The notes beneath the pieces are model-generated. The model worked only from the letters and a program-made list of their open reading frames with translations, had not been told where the DNA came from and made no database searches. From Lachnospiraceae bacterium (lineage in GTDB: Bacteria; Bacillota; Clostridia; Lachnospirales; Lachnospiraceae): 64,000 nucleotides of DNA. The stretch lies in NCBI GenBank assembly GCA_910575035.1, contig CAJTDL010000007.1, positions 124,001 through 188,000 on the forward strand, given 5' to 3'. The translations under genes were made by a program, and so were the position numbers. Shown here piece after piece: positions 34,907 through 42,994 of this stretch (position 1 is its first letter; every line of letters starts with the position of its first letter).

Positions 34907-35986
34907 CTAAAACTTTTCATTTCCCAAACGCATATCCATATACTTAGTATAAGCGCGGAAGGCAGAGGGAATCGGATAACGTTCCTCGGAATCCTTTACC
35001 TCCACAAACAGCATCCCGCCTTTATTCTCTGCAAGCTCGTCCACCCGCACCACATACCCTGTCATATGCCACTCCACATGGGAAAAAATATGCTTGGCCT
35101 CTTCTAATTTCTGGATACGGATGGGGGATAATTTCTGCCCCTTTACCCAGCAAAGGGCTTCTTCTTCTGTCAAATGACCCTTTGTATTGGGAAATTCATA
35201 CATACCTGCCAAAAGCCCTTTTGCCGGCCTTTTATGCAGCAGGACCCTCTCCCCATCCCGAATGACAAATACCGTCTTTTCTTCAATCCGCCTGGGCTTT
35301 GCCTTGCTTTTTACCGGAAGATCCTGCCACATTCCCTGTATCCTCGCCTCGCAAAAACCCTGCCATGGGCATTCCCCACACAAGGGAGCCCCATTTGGCA
35401 CACAGACCATTGCCCCTAATTCCATCAGCGCCTGGTTAAATGCCCCTGCCTGCCCCTTCGGTATAATGCTTTGCAAAGCCTGCTCCACTTTGGCACGCAC
35501 AGACTGCTTCATAATATCAGAATTATCTGCTGATACCCGGGAGACCACCCGCAGGACATTCCCATCCACTGCCGGAACCGGAATCCCATAGGCAATGGAA
35601 GCGATGGCTCCTGCAGTATAATTCCCAATTCCTTTTAATTGCCGCAGTTTCTCGTAATCCGCTGGCAGTTCCCCGCCATATTCTTCCATAACAGCCTGGG
35701 CGGCAGCCTGCATATTCCGCACCCGATTATAATATCCCAGCCCTTCCCACAATTTTAACAGGCTGTCTTCCTGACACTCTGCCAATTCCTGTATAGTAGG
35801 AAGCCTTTCCATAAACCGCTCAAAATATGGCTTCACGGCCTCTACACGCGTCTGCTGCAGCATGATCTCCGATACCCACACCCTATATGGCGCAGGATTT
35901 TCCCTCCAGGGAAGAACCCTTGCATTTTCCCCAAACCATTGCAGCAGCGGATCCACGATTTTCTCCAGTGGAAAATTCTCTAACAT
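34907..35986 (-). CDS. mutY: A/G-specific adenine glycosylase
   Basis: About 359 residues. It removes adenine opposite 8-oxoG. The helix-hairpin-helix glycosylase core has the catalytic Glu in 'SEIMLQQTRVEAV', 'LKGIGNYTAGAIASIAYG' and the catalytic Asp in 'PAVDGNVLRV'. The four-Cys cluster loop ends 'PLCGECPWQGFC'. The C-terminal part (about 235-359) is the NUDIX-like domain that reads 8-oxoG ('GLLAGMYEFPNTKG'). The ATG at 35986 is chosen; a GTG at 35995 has a better ribosome site (AAAGGA) and is equally possible. It follows the racemase gene on the same strand with 75 bp between. Confidence 0.93.
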   Translation of the reverse strand: MLENFPLEKIVDPLLQWFGENARVLPWRENPAPYRVWVSEIMLQQTRVEAVKPYFERFMERLPTIQELAECQEDSLLKLWEGLGYYNRVRNMQAAAQAVMEEYGGELPADYEKLRQLKGIGNYTAGAIASIAYGIPVPAVDGNVLRVVSRVSADNSDIMKQSVRAKVEQALQSIIPKGQAGAFNQALMELGAMVCVPNGAPLCGECPWQGFCEARIQGMWQDLPVKSKAKPRRIEEKTVFVIRDGERVLLHKRPAKGLLAGMYEFPNTKGHLTEEEALCWVKGQKLSPIRIQKLEEAKHIFSHVEWHMTGYVVRVDELAENKGGMLFVEVKDSEERYPIPSAFRAYTKYMDMRLGNEKF

Positions 35987-36062
35987 ATGCTTCACCAAGT
36001 CCCATCCTTTTATGATATTGCTATTGTAGCACAAGGCACTATGCTTTTCCAGCGCTATCTTT

Positions 36063-37181
36063 TCACTCCATCACACGTTCCAGCCTTCCGCCTAACCTGC
36101 TCAATATCTCATTACTGATGGTTCCGGACCACTCTGCCAGATCCTCTGCCCGAATTTCCATTTCCCCAGACTTTCCGATTAAAACTGCCTCATCCCCTGC
36201 CTTTACCTGCGGGATCCCAGTCAGGTCCACCAACATCTGATCCATGCAAATCCTCCCGATTACAGGTGCCTTTCTCCCATGGCAGAGCACATACCCGCAA
36301 TTTGACATACTCCTTGGAATCCCATCAGCATAACCAATGGACAGCACGCCAATCTTTTGATCCTCCCCTGTCCTGTAAGCCAGCCCATACCCTGCGCTCT
36401 CTCCCTGGTACAGCATTTTTACAGTCTGTACCCTGGCTTTCAGGGACAGCACAGGATGCAAGTCCAAAGATCTGTCCGTCTTATCTCTTTTCCCACTGAG
36501 GATGCCATACAATGCAATCCCAGCCCTGGCATAATCAAAGCACAGTTCCGAATAATTCAGAATACCGTAGCTGCCCTGCAAATGGCACCGAAACCCAGAA
36601 ATCCCCTTCCAGCGCAATTCCTTCACAACCGTTTCAAAATGACTTATCTGCTCGAGGGTATAGGCCCGCTCCCATTGGGAAGCCCCATCGGAGGCGCAGA
36701 GATGGGAATACACACCTGCCACATGCAAATTGGAAAGCTGGAAAATATGAAAAATTTCATCAATCTGATCCCACCGTTCCCCTAAACGGTGCATCCCTGT
36801 ATCAATGCCAATATGGACTGTAAACCTGCGCCCATCCATCTGCATCCTTCGGGCATACTCCGCATCTACTACAGTCTGTATCAGGCCATACTGCACCAAA
36901 TCCGTGAATTGGTCAGGATGTGTATAGCCCAATATCAGGATTTCCCCTTGGATTCCGGCATTGCGAAGCTCTATGCCTTCTGCTGCGGAAGCAACACAAA
37001 AGCTGCGCACTCCCTGGGACTGCAGAGCCCTGGAAACCAATACCGCCCCATGCCCATAGGCATTTGCTTTTACTGCCGGCATCAGGGCACAGTCTGAGGG
37101 GAGCAGCAGGCGAAACTGGCGAATATTACCATTTAAATGTTCCCTGTTAAGCTCTATCCAAGCCCTCCCTTTCTGATACAT
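36063..37181 (-). CDS. vanT: VanT-like serine/alanine racemase, catalytic part
   Basis: 372 residues from the ATG at 37181 (MYQKGRAWIELNREHLNGN). It is a PLP-dependent fold-III alanine racemase: PLP Lys in 'AVKANAYGHGAV', catalytic Tyr in 'SAGYGLAYRTG', plus 'GVYSHL', 'SYGILNY' and 'SIGYADGIPRSMSN'. The segments 'SYGILNYSELCFDYARAGIALYG' (partly shown) and its neighbours resemble the C-terminal half of VanT, the membrane-bound serine racemase of vanC/E/G clusters, more than a housekeeping Alr. The gene just upstream encodes the VanT membrane half, so D-serine may be its product. The frame extends upstream to 37316 but that part is tandem repeat. A housekeeping Alr is the alternative. Confidence 0.85.
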   Translation of the reverse strand: MYQKGRAWIELNREHLNGNIRQFRLLLPSDCALMPAVKANAYGHGAVLVSRALQSQGVRSFCVASAAEGIELRNAGIQGEILILGYTHPDQFTDLVQYGLIQTVVDAEYARRMQMDGRRFTVHIGIDTGMHRLGERWDQIDEIFHIFQLSNLHVAGVYSHLCASDGASQWERAYTLEQISHFETVVKELRWKGISGFRCHLQGSYGILNYSELCFDYARAGIALYGILSGKRDKTDRSLDLHPVLSLKARVQTVKMLYQGESAGYGLAYRTGEDQKIGVLSIGYADGIPRSMSNCGYVLCHGRKAPVIGRICMDQMLVDLTGIPQVKAGDEAVLIGKSGEMEIRAEDLAEWSGTISNEILSRLGGRLERVME

Positions 37182-37199
37182 GATATCCTCATCCCTTTC

Positions 37200-37324
37200 T
37201 AAAATGCAGCGCAGCCATCTGTTCAAAGCACTGCTGCCTTTCCACATTTTCAAATGCCTTAATAAAATACAGCACAGCCATCTGTTCAAAACACAGCCGC
37301 CTTTCCGCATTTTCAAATGCTTAA
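37200..37324. repeat. 63-bp tandem repeat at the split between the two vanT halves
   Basis: CAGCCATCTGTTCAAA recurs at 37212 and 37275, 63 bp apart; two full copies, 21 codons each, with about 10 differences. It sits exactly at the junction between the membrane-domain gene and the racemase gene. The second copy includes the membrane gene's stop codon. Confidence 0.85.
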
Positions 37325-38442
37325 AAGAACTCCCTCTTTTCTTTTATCCACCGCATCCCATATGCAATAGCCAAAGACAAGGCCGCAGAAGCAGCGCACA
37401 CAGACAGATAGTGGATAAGGGACTGTTCCACGAAAACCTTTGTCATCTTAATGGCTGCTGCTGCGCCCCGCACCAGGATAATGCAAAGGGGATGGATAAT
37501 ATAAATACACATAGAGCAGTCTCGTGCCATCTCAAAGGATTCCCATTCCAAAGACAAAAGCCATACAAACAGGAAAAGCATAACCGGAAGCAGCATCAAA
37601 TACATGCTGTTATGTTTCTGCCATTCCAGTTTATAGCTCAAAAACCCTTCCCCCAGCATCCCCGCCAGAGAAACCAAAAATCCCGTAAACGCCTGCTGCC
37701 TGGGCATCCGAATCCTCCCATTGGCAATTACTACGCCCAGCCAAAGAAAGACAGGGGCAAAAAATATCCCATTTCTGGTATAAGAGCTAATGGAAAAAAT
37801 ACCATTGTATACAGACTCCAGGAAATGGCTCTGGCTTACCAAACCATAATAGCTGTCTCCCAACACGCCAATCAAGTACAAAACCACTGTGACTGCAGAT
37901 ATCAGCGGGGGGCGGCAGATTTTCATCAGCCCTAAGAGCAGCAGGCATCCCAGCAGCACGGCAGGCAGATACCAAAGATGATAGAAGGTTCCGTCAAAGA
38001 ACACCTCCTTTAGCCAATCCCCAAGGCCTCTCCCCAACTGTTTGGAATATATCTTTATTGGAAAATACAATATGGTAGCAACAGCATAGAGGATTGCCGT
38101 TTTTTTCAAAAATTTCCAAACCTTCTGGGAAGCATTTTCCTGTGAGCCAGAAGAACGCCATGCTATCTGCCGGTTTTTCCGTGCCGCCGAAGTATATTCT
38201 GCAGATTGCCGGTTCCCGCCCAGGGCGGCAAGGCGCCCTGCCGCCCGCTGGTACGGGGCAAGCACAAAAAAACCAGTCACCAGAAAAAAGAAGGGCACTG
38301 CAACCCGCCCAAAGCAATAAGTCACCAAAAAATCCACAGTCGGGCTAAACGACGCCAATGGCGCCGTATGGATTGCCACAATGAGCAATGCGGCAGCCAG
38401 CCGAAAATTGTCGATTGCCCCATAGCTTTTTTTCTGCCTCAT
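37321..38442 (-). CDS. VanT-like membrane (acyltransferase-3) domain protein
   Basis: About 373 residues, start taken at the second ATG (38442), since AAGGGGG is 7 bp before it. Around ten transmembrane segments. It matches the N-terminal half of VanT: 'AIDNFRLAAALLIVAIHTAP', 'GRVAVPFFFLVTGFFV', 'FYHLWYLPAVLLGC', 'LYLIGVLGDSYYGL', 'YTRNGIFFAPVFLWLGVV' and 'HNSMYLMLLPVMLF' are each recognisable. In VanT this half helps L-serine transport and membrane attachment. The residues ...WIKEKREFF end at a stop codon and the racemase starts in another frame. The poly-A/G run in the last codons (AAAAGAAAAGAGGGAG) is a likely slippage site. An Ala-rich/Arg linker at about 75-105 is not in typical VanT. 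Confidence 0.88.
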   Translation of the reverse strand: MRQKKSYGAIDNFRLAAALLIVAIHTAPLASFSPTVDFLVTYCFGRVAVPFFFLVTGFFVLAPYQRAAGRLAALGGNRQSAEYTSAARKNRQIAWRSSGSQENASQKVWKFLKKTAILYAVATILYFPIKIYSKQLGRGLGDWLKEVFFDGTFYHLWYLPAVLLGCLLLLGLMKICRPPLISAVTVVLYLIGVLGDSYYGLVSQSHFLESVYNGIFSISSYTRNGIFFAPVFLWLGVVIANGRIRMPRQQAFTGFLVSLAGMLGEGFLSYKLEWQKHNSMYLMLLPVMLFLFVWLLSLEWESFEMARDCSMCIYIIHPLCIILVRGAAAAIKMTKVFVEQSLIHYLSVCAASAALSLAIAYGMRWIKEKREFF

Positions 38443-38454
38443 ACGCATGCCCCC

Positions 38455-39513
38455 TTAAATTTTCTCTAACAGACGATTTAAAAGTTCTTCAAAGGAAATC
38501 CCAATTTCCTTCATCATGCTGGGATACCTGCTATGGCTGGTGAAGCCTGGGATCGTATTGACCTCATTAAAGTAGATCTCCCCCTCTGGTGTTAAGAACA
38601 TATCCACCCTGGCAAAATCGCTGCATCCCAGCGCCCGGTAAATTTTAGCTGCCGTATCCTGGACCTCTTTTGCCTTTTGTGGGGAAATCCGCGCTGGGAC
38701 ATGGATGCTGGAGGACTTCAGGGTATATTTTTCTGTATAATCGAAAAATCCCTGGGACAGTTCAATTTCATCTACTGCGCCAATGGTCAGCTTCTCTGTC
38801 CCCAAAACAGCGCATCCCACTTCAAAGCCATCGACCATCTCTTCCATAATCACATAAGAATCATAGGCAAAGGCATGTTCTATGGCTGCCTGCAGTTCTT
38901 CTGCCCTGGCCACCTTTGTAATGCCAAAGGAAGACCCTGCCCGCATCGGCTTCACAAAAAGAGGGTATCCCAATTCCCCCGCCCATGCCTCCACTTGCTG
39001 GAAGTCCTCCATCCCCAGCTTGGTAAGGGTATGAGAGGCTGGTACTTTCACCCCGCATTCCTTTACCAGTCGATGAGCCGTCTCCTTATCCATGCAAACG
39101 GCAGAGCTCATGGTATCGCAGCCAACTAACGGAATGCCTGCCAGTTCCAACACTCCCTGTACCGTTCCGTCCTCCCCATTCTTCCCATGTAAGACCGGCA
39201 AGGCGCCATCCAGGGAAAGCCCTTCCACGCCATCCTCCTTCAACAGCAAAATCCCATGCAGCCCTTTATCTGGAGAAGCCGCCACCGGAATGCAGGCCTC
39301 TTTCCCCTGCCAGCTGTCGCTTGGGATATTGGCAGGATCCCCCTGGTAGAGATACCATTTCCCTTCCTTCGTAATCCCAATCATCACCAGTTCATAAGCC
39401 TCTGTGTCAATATGCGTGATCACCGCATGGGCCGACTGCAGGGAAACCTCATACTCGCTGGAACATCCGCCAAACAAAACTGCAATTTTCTTCTTATCCT
39501 TGATTTCTGACAT
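38455..39513 (-). CDS. vanG: D-alanine--D-serine ligase, VanG type
   Basis: 352-residue ATP-grasp ligase. Its length and motifs match VanG closely: 'VLFGGCSSEYEVSLQSAHAV', 'PVLHGKNGEDGTVQG', 'LAGIPLVGCDTMSSAVCMDK', 'PLFVKPMRAGSSFGITKV', 'GFFDYTEKYTLKSSSIH' and 'FNEVNTIPGFTSHSRYP'. The EKYTLKSS block stands where D-Ala-D-Ala ligases have a different loop, and is a VanG-type hallmark for D-Ala-D-Ser formation. The following genes encode the two halves of VanT, so a peptidoglycan-precursor path ending in D-Ser is likely. No vanXY, vanR/S or vanU-like gene is near. AAGGAG precedes the ATG. Assignment of D-Ser specificity is by family; an ordinary Ddl is the alternative. Confidence 0.9.
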   Translation of the reverse strand: MSEIKDKKKIAVLFGGCSSEYEVSLQSAHAVITHIDTEAYELVMIGITKEGKWYLYQGDPANIPSDSWQGKEACIPVAASPDKGLHGILLLKEDGVEGLSLDGALPVLHGKNGEDGTVQGVLELAGIPLVGCDTMSSAVCMDKETAHRLVKECGVKVPASHTLTKLGMEDFQQVEAWAGELGYPLFVKPMRAGSSFGITKVARAEELQAAIEHAFAYDSYVIMEEMVDGFEVGCAVLGTEKLTIGAVDEIELSQGFFDYTEKYTLKSSSIHVPARISPQKAKEVQDTAAKIYRALGCSDFARVDMFLTPEGEIYFNEVNTIPGFTSHSRYPSMMKEIGISFEELLNRLLEKI

Positions 39514-39688
39514 GGTATCTTCTCCTTCTATATATAATTCAGCATTCTTCCTTATTATTCCATTTTTCTTCTTTCTTAACTATACTGCAGGCTATTTTCT
39601 GCCCCTTCATTATGAAAAGAATTATATTCTCCCAAAATGACACCACAGTGACTTTTCCATGACAAAACCGTCATATATCACCAAAAAA
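39514..39688. other. Spacer upstream of vanG
   Basis: AT-rich spacer between vanG and the ptsI terminator with no gene. It must hold the vanG promoter; no clear -35/-10 pair could be chosen. Confidence 0.3.
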
Positions 39689-39723
39689 CAGCCTGTCCCG
39701 TACTAATTATACGGGACAGGCTG
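39689..39723 (-). terminator. Intrinsic terminator of ptsI
   Basis: Perfect 14-bp arms CAGCCTGTCCCGTA and TACGGGACAGGCTG with a 7-nt loop, followed on the minus strand by TTTTTT. It is about 115 bp after the ptsI stop and isolates vanG from the PTS genes. Confidence 0.92.
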
Positions 39724-39838
39724 CTAATATACATTAATATTCTCTTGCTTTTTCCTAAGAAAACATTAATGCCTTTTTATTTTTTTATAAAGCTGCATCC
39801 TGCAGCTAACGATTCACCCATACTCCCATTGGCTTCCT

Positions 39839-41455
39839 TTAGCATTCCCGGATTGCCTTGCGAACCTTCAGCACCATAGAAGGCGAAACGGAAAGCTCAT
39901 CCAGCCCCATCCGCACAAACTCCTCCGTAAGCTCCAGATCTGCTCCCAATTCCCCGCAGATCCCAGCCCATTTTCCGTGCTTATGGGCATTGTCCACAAC
40001 CATCTGTATCATCCTCAAAATAGCCGGGTGGTGCGGATTATAAAAATCATCTAATTTTGCATTCTGCCTGTCTATCGCCAGCGTATACTGTGTCAGGTCA
40101 TTAGTTCCAATACTGAAGAAGTCCACAATCTCTGCCAGCTCATCGCTCACCATAACAGAAGCCGGCGTCTCAATCATAATCCCCTGCTCCGGATTCTTAT
40201 ACACGATCCCTGCCTCATCCAGCTCCTTCTTCACCTCTTCCACGATCTCATAAATTTTTTTAACTTCTTCCACAGAAGTGATCATTGGATACATAATGGA
40301 AATATTGCCAAAGGTCGTTGCCCGGAACAGCGCACGCAGCTGCGCCTTAAAAATATCTGGCTGCTTCAGGCATATACGGATTGCCCGGTACCCCAGCGCC
40401 GGGTTATCCTCATTCCCCAGGTTGAAGTAATCCACCTGCTTATCGGCTCCAATATCCAAGGTACGGATAATGACCTTCTTCCCAGCCATAGTCTGCGCTA
40501 CCTGGCGGTATGCCTGGAACTGCTCTTCCTCTGATGGGAAATCATCCCTTCCCAAATACAAGAACTCGCTGCGGAACAGCCCAATGCCTTCCCCGTCATT
40601 CTCCAGCACATACCCCACATCGCTGACGCTTCCGATATTTGCATATAGATGGATCTTCCTCCCATCCTTTGTCACTGTCTCCTGCCCCTTCAGGTCTTCT
40701 AACAGGCGGAGTTTTTCCTGCTCCTCCCTCATTTTCCCTTTTGTCTTAGCGCACAGCTCCTCATCCGGCCCAAAAGTAACAGTTCCTTCAAACCCATCTA
40801 CCACAGCCGTCATGCCTGTATGGATCTGCTCTAAATCCATAGGCACGCCGATCAATGCCGGAATATTCATCATACGTGCCAAAATAGCCGTATGGGAATT
40901 AGTAGAGCCATGGACTGTAACAAAGCCAAGGATCTTTTCCTTATCCATCTGCACCGTTTCGCTGGGGCTCAGGTCATCTGCCACAATAATGGAAGGATCC
41001 GCAGAAGACATATCCAAGTCTTCCCTCCCCTCCAAAATACGAATCACCCGGTTGGAAATATCCTTTATGTCTGCTGCCCTTGCCTTCATATAATCGTCAT
41101 CCATATTTGCAAACATTTCTGAAAAATTATCCCCAGTCATGGCAACGGCATATTCTGCATTGACTAATTCAGACTGAATCATATTTTGGATTGAATCCAA
41201 ATAATCATCATCATCCAACATCATCTGATGCACTTCGAAAATAGCGGCGCTGGATTCCCCCACTTCCTTTATGGCTTTGTCATACAAGCCCTGAAGCTGC
41301 TCCTTTGCCTTTTCCCTGGCAGCGTCTACCCTGGCAATTTCTGCCTGGGCGTCTTCGATCTTCTTACGCCTTACCTGGTCATCCTGCCCCCCAAATACCA
41401 TGACCGGCCCTAATACAATCCCCTTGTATACGGATTTTCCTGCAAACTGCTGCAT
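39839..41455 (-). CDS. ptsI: Phosphoenolpyruvate-protein phosphotransferase (PTS enzyme I)
   Basis: 538 residues. Enzyme I takes phosphate from PEP and passes it to HPr. The phosphoacceptor His is in 'VHGSTNSHTAILAR', and the PEP-binding barrel has 'GLFRSEFLYLGRDDFPSEEEQ', seen in part, and the C-terminal 'GICGELGAD'. The N-terminal 'KSVYKGIVLGP' is typical. AGGAGGG precedes the ATG at 41455. ptsH lies 139 bp upstream beyond a terminator, so ptsI may be transcribed partly on its own. Confidence 0.96.
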   Translation of the reverse strand: MQQFAGKSVYKGIVLGPVMVFGGQDDQVRRKKIEDAQAEIARVDAAREKAKEQLQGLYDKAIKEVGESSAAIFEVHQMMLDDDDYLDSIQNMIQSELVNAEYAVAMTGDNFSEMFANMDDDYMKARAADIKDISNRVIRILEGREDLDMSSADPSIIVADDLSPSETVQMDKEKILGFVTVHGSTNSHTAILARMMNIPALIGVPMDLEQIHTGMTAVVDGFEGTVTFGPDEELCAKTKGKMREEQEKLRLLEDLKGQETVTKDGRKIHLYANIGSVSDVGYVLENDGEGIGLFRSEFLYLGRDDFPSEEEQFQAYRQVAQTMAGKKVIIRTLDIGADKQVDYFNLGNEDNPALGYRAIRICLKQPDIFKAQLRALFRATTFGNISIMYPMITSVEEVKKIYEIVEEVKKELDEAGIVYKNPEQGIMIETPASVMVSDELAEIVDFFSIGTNDLTQYTLAIDRQNAKLDDFYNPHHPAILRMIQMVVDNAHKHGKWAGICGELGADLELTEEFVRMGLDELSVSPSMVLKVRKAIREC

Positions 41456-41542
41456 AATCTGATCCCTCCTCGCTTTATTCCTATCTTCTCCTGCAATTTA
41501 AAATTATGTCCGCTAAGCAGCCTTTATCTGCCACAGCATAAA

Positions 41543-41587
41543 AAGGGGAGCCGCATTAAGAATTGCTGCTTAATACGCCATCCCCTT
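41543..41587 (-). terminator. Intrinsic terminator between ptsH and ptsI
   Basis: Arms AAGGGGA (41543-41549) and TCCCCTT (41581-41587) with an inner stem GCATTAAG/CTTAAT, followed on the minus strand by TTTTTAT. It separates ptsH from ptsI, which may give more HPr than enzyme I. Confidence 0.75.
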
Positions 41588-41594
41588 GAAACTT

Positions 41595-41852
41595 TTACAG
41601 ATTAGCCTCGAAGAAGCCTTTCAGTGCTTCGCATGCTGTATCTTCATCTTCGCCCTCTACCTGGACTTCCACTTCCTGCCCGCATTTTACGCCTAAGCTC
41701 ATAACCGCCATCAATTTGCTGGCATCTGCAGATTTCCCATCCTTGGTGATCGTAATCTTGCTGGCATATTTTTTCACTTCTTTTACCAATAACCCTGCTG
41801 GCCTTGCGTGGATCCCTACTTCGTCCTTTACTGTGTAATTGAATGATTTCAT
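41595..41852 (-). CDS. ptsH: HPr phosphocarrier protein
   Basis: 85 residues from the ATG at 41852 (MKSFNYTVKDEVGIHARPAG). H15 in 'GIHARPAG' takes phosphate from enzyme I. At the regulatory site B. subtilis HPr has K45-S46; here the order is S45-K46 ('DASKLMAVMSLG'), so a Ser is not at the usual place for HPr kinase. This may weaken or alter catabolite repression through this copy. The upstream frame to 41954 has no ribosome site. The HAD phosphatase gene lies upstream on the same strand. Confidence 0.94.
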   Translation of the reverse strand: MKSFNYTVKDEVGIHARPAGLLVKEVKKYASKITITKDGKSADASKLMAVMSLGVKCGQEVEVQVEGEDEDTACEALKGFFEANL

Positions 41853-41976
41853 GTTCCTAAACCTCTCTTCTTTTATTATTTTTATCCCAAAAGCAGCATA
41901 GAAGAATAGGCTCGTACACCTGCGCCCTGGGATATAAAAATCTTTTCTGCCCATTCACTGCCAGATATAGGCCATA

Positions 41977-42816
41977 CTATGTATGGCAAAGCCCCATGCG
42001 CTGGAATTCATAGTAAATGCCGTCCTCCCATACGCTTTTGCAGATTGTGTCCGCAATCCGCTTTAAATCCTCACAAGCATTTCCCATAGCGACACTGAAC
42101 CCTGCGGCCCGTATCATCTCATAATCATTCATGCTGTCCCCAAATGCAATGGTGTCCTGGAACCCAGACCCATAATACTTGCAGACCAAATCCATCCCTT
42201 TTGCCTTATCAATCCCTCTGGGGATAATCTCCCCATTGTAACAGGATGTGCTGTCCCCATAGGGGTGCACCACATATTCAAACCTGCCGCCTAAGGATTC
42301 CTTCGTGGCTTCTACAGCCTCCAAGCTGGTGCTGGTAAAGCATATCTTATATGCTCCCCTCCCAGGGTATCTGTCATAGGGCAAAATGGGAATCCCTGCC
42401 TCAATCTCTTTCTGCATCCGGATCAGCTCTGAATTTGCCGGATCTGCTTTGGCGCCCCTTAGGAGGGACTCCATCTGAGGATCTGTATAAATGCCCTCTG
42501 GGCTTTCAATTCTGCAGTAAATGCCATGGCCATGGAATACATGGAGGCATTCCTGAATGGTTTCTTCGGAAAGGATGCTGTCAAAAAGCACCTTTCCCTC
42601 TACTTCCACATGGCTGCCTGCGCTGGCGATTGTGCCGTCAAAGCCTATGTCCAGGATGTCTTTGCCGATGATGGGCATGTTCCTGCCAGTGCATAAGAAT
42701 ATCTTATGTCCGGCTTTCCTGGCGCCTTGTACCGCTTGTATCACAAGGCGGGAAGGCTTTGCCATGGCCGCCACCAGTGTGCCGTCAATGTCTAAAAAAA
42801 TCAGTTTTTGTTTCAT
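41977..42816 (-). CDS. HAD-superfamily (Cof-type) phosphatase
   Basis: 279 residues. HAD motif I 'FLDIDGTLVAA', motif II 'FLCTGRNM', Lys in the middle and motif IV 'FGDSMNDYEMI'. The C2-type cap and length point to the Cof/YidA group, which dephosphorylates sugar phosphates or related small molecules. Its position between the PTS permease and ptsH fits a role in sugar-phosphate handling or relief of sugar-phosphate stress, by inference. GGAG precedes the ATG. Confidence 0.9.
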   Translation of the reverse strand: MKQKLIFLDIDGTLVAAMAKPSRLVIQAVQGARKAGHKIFLCTGRNMPIIGKDILDIGFDGTIASAGSHVEVEGKVLFDSILSEETIQECLHVFHGHGIYCRIESPEGIYTDPQMESLLRGAKADPANSELIRMQKEIEAGIPILPYDRYPGRGAYKICFTSTSLEAVEATKESLGGRFEYVVHPYGDSTSCYNGEIIPRGIDKAKGMDLVCKYYGSGFQDTIAFGDSMNDYEMIRAAGFSVAMGNACEDLKRIADTICKSVWEDGIYYEFQRMGLCHT

Positions 42817-42994
42817 GCCTATTCTCCAAGTTCTATTTTATCGCATATAGCTGAATTTTTCCATCCCCAAATGCGGAAAAAGTGTATTTTTTTTGGTGCG
42901 GGCGCCTAAACGGACAGCCGCATGCCTATAGGAGCGGGAGCAGGCAGGAGGCCTTGCTTCTAGCAGTATATTTTTGTTCAGGTATTTTATCTTC

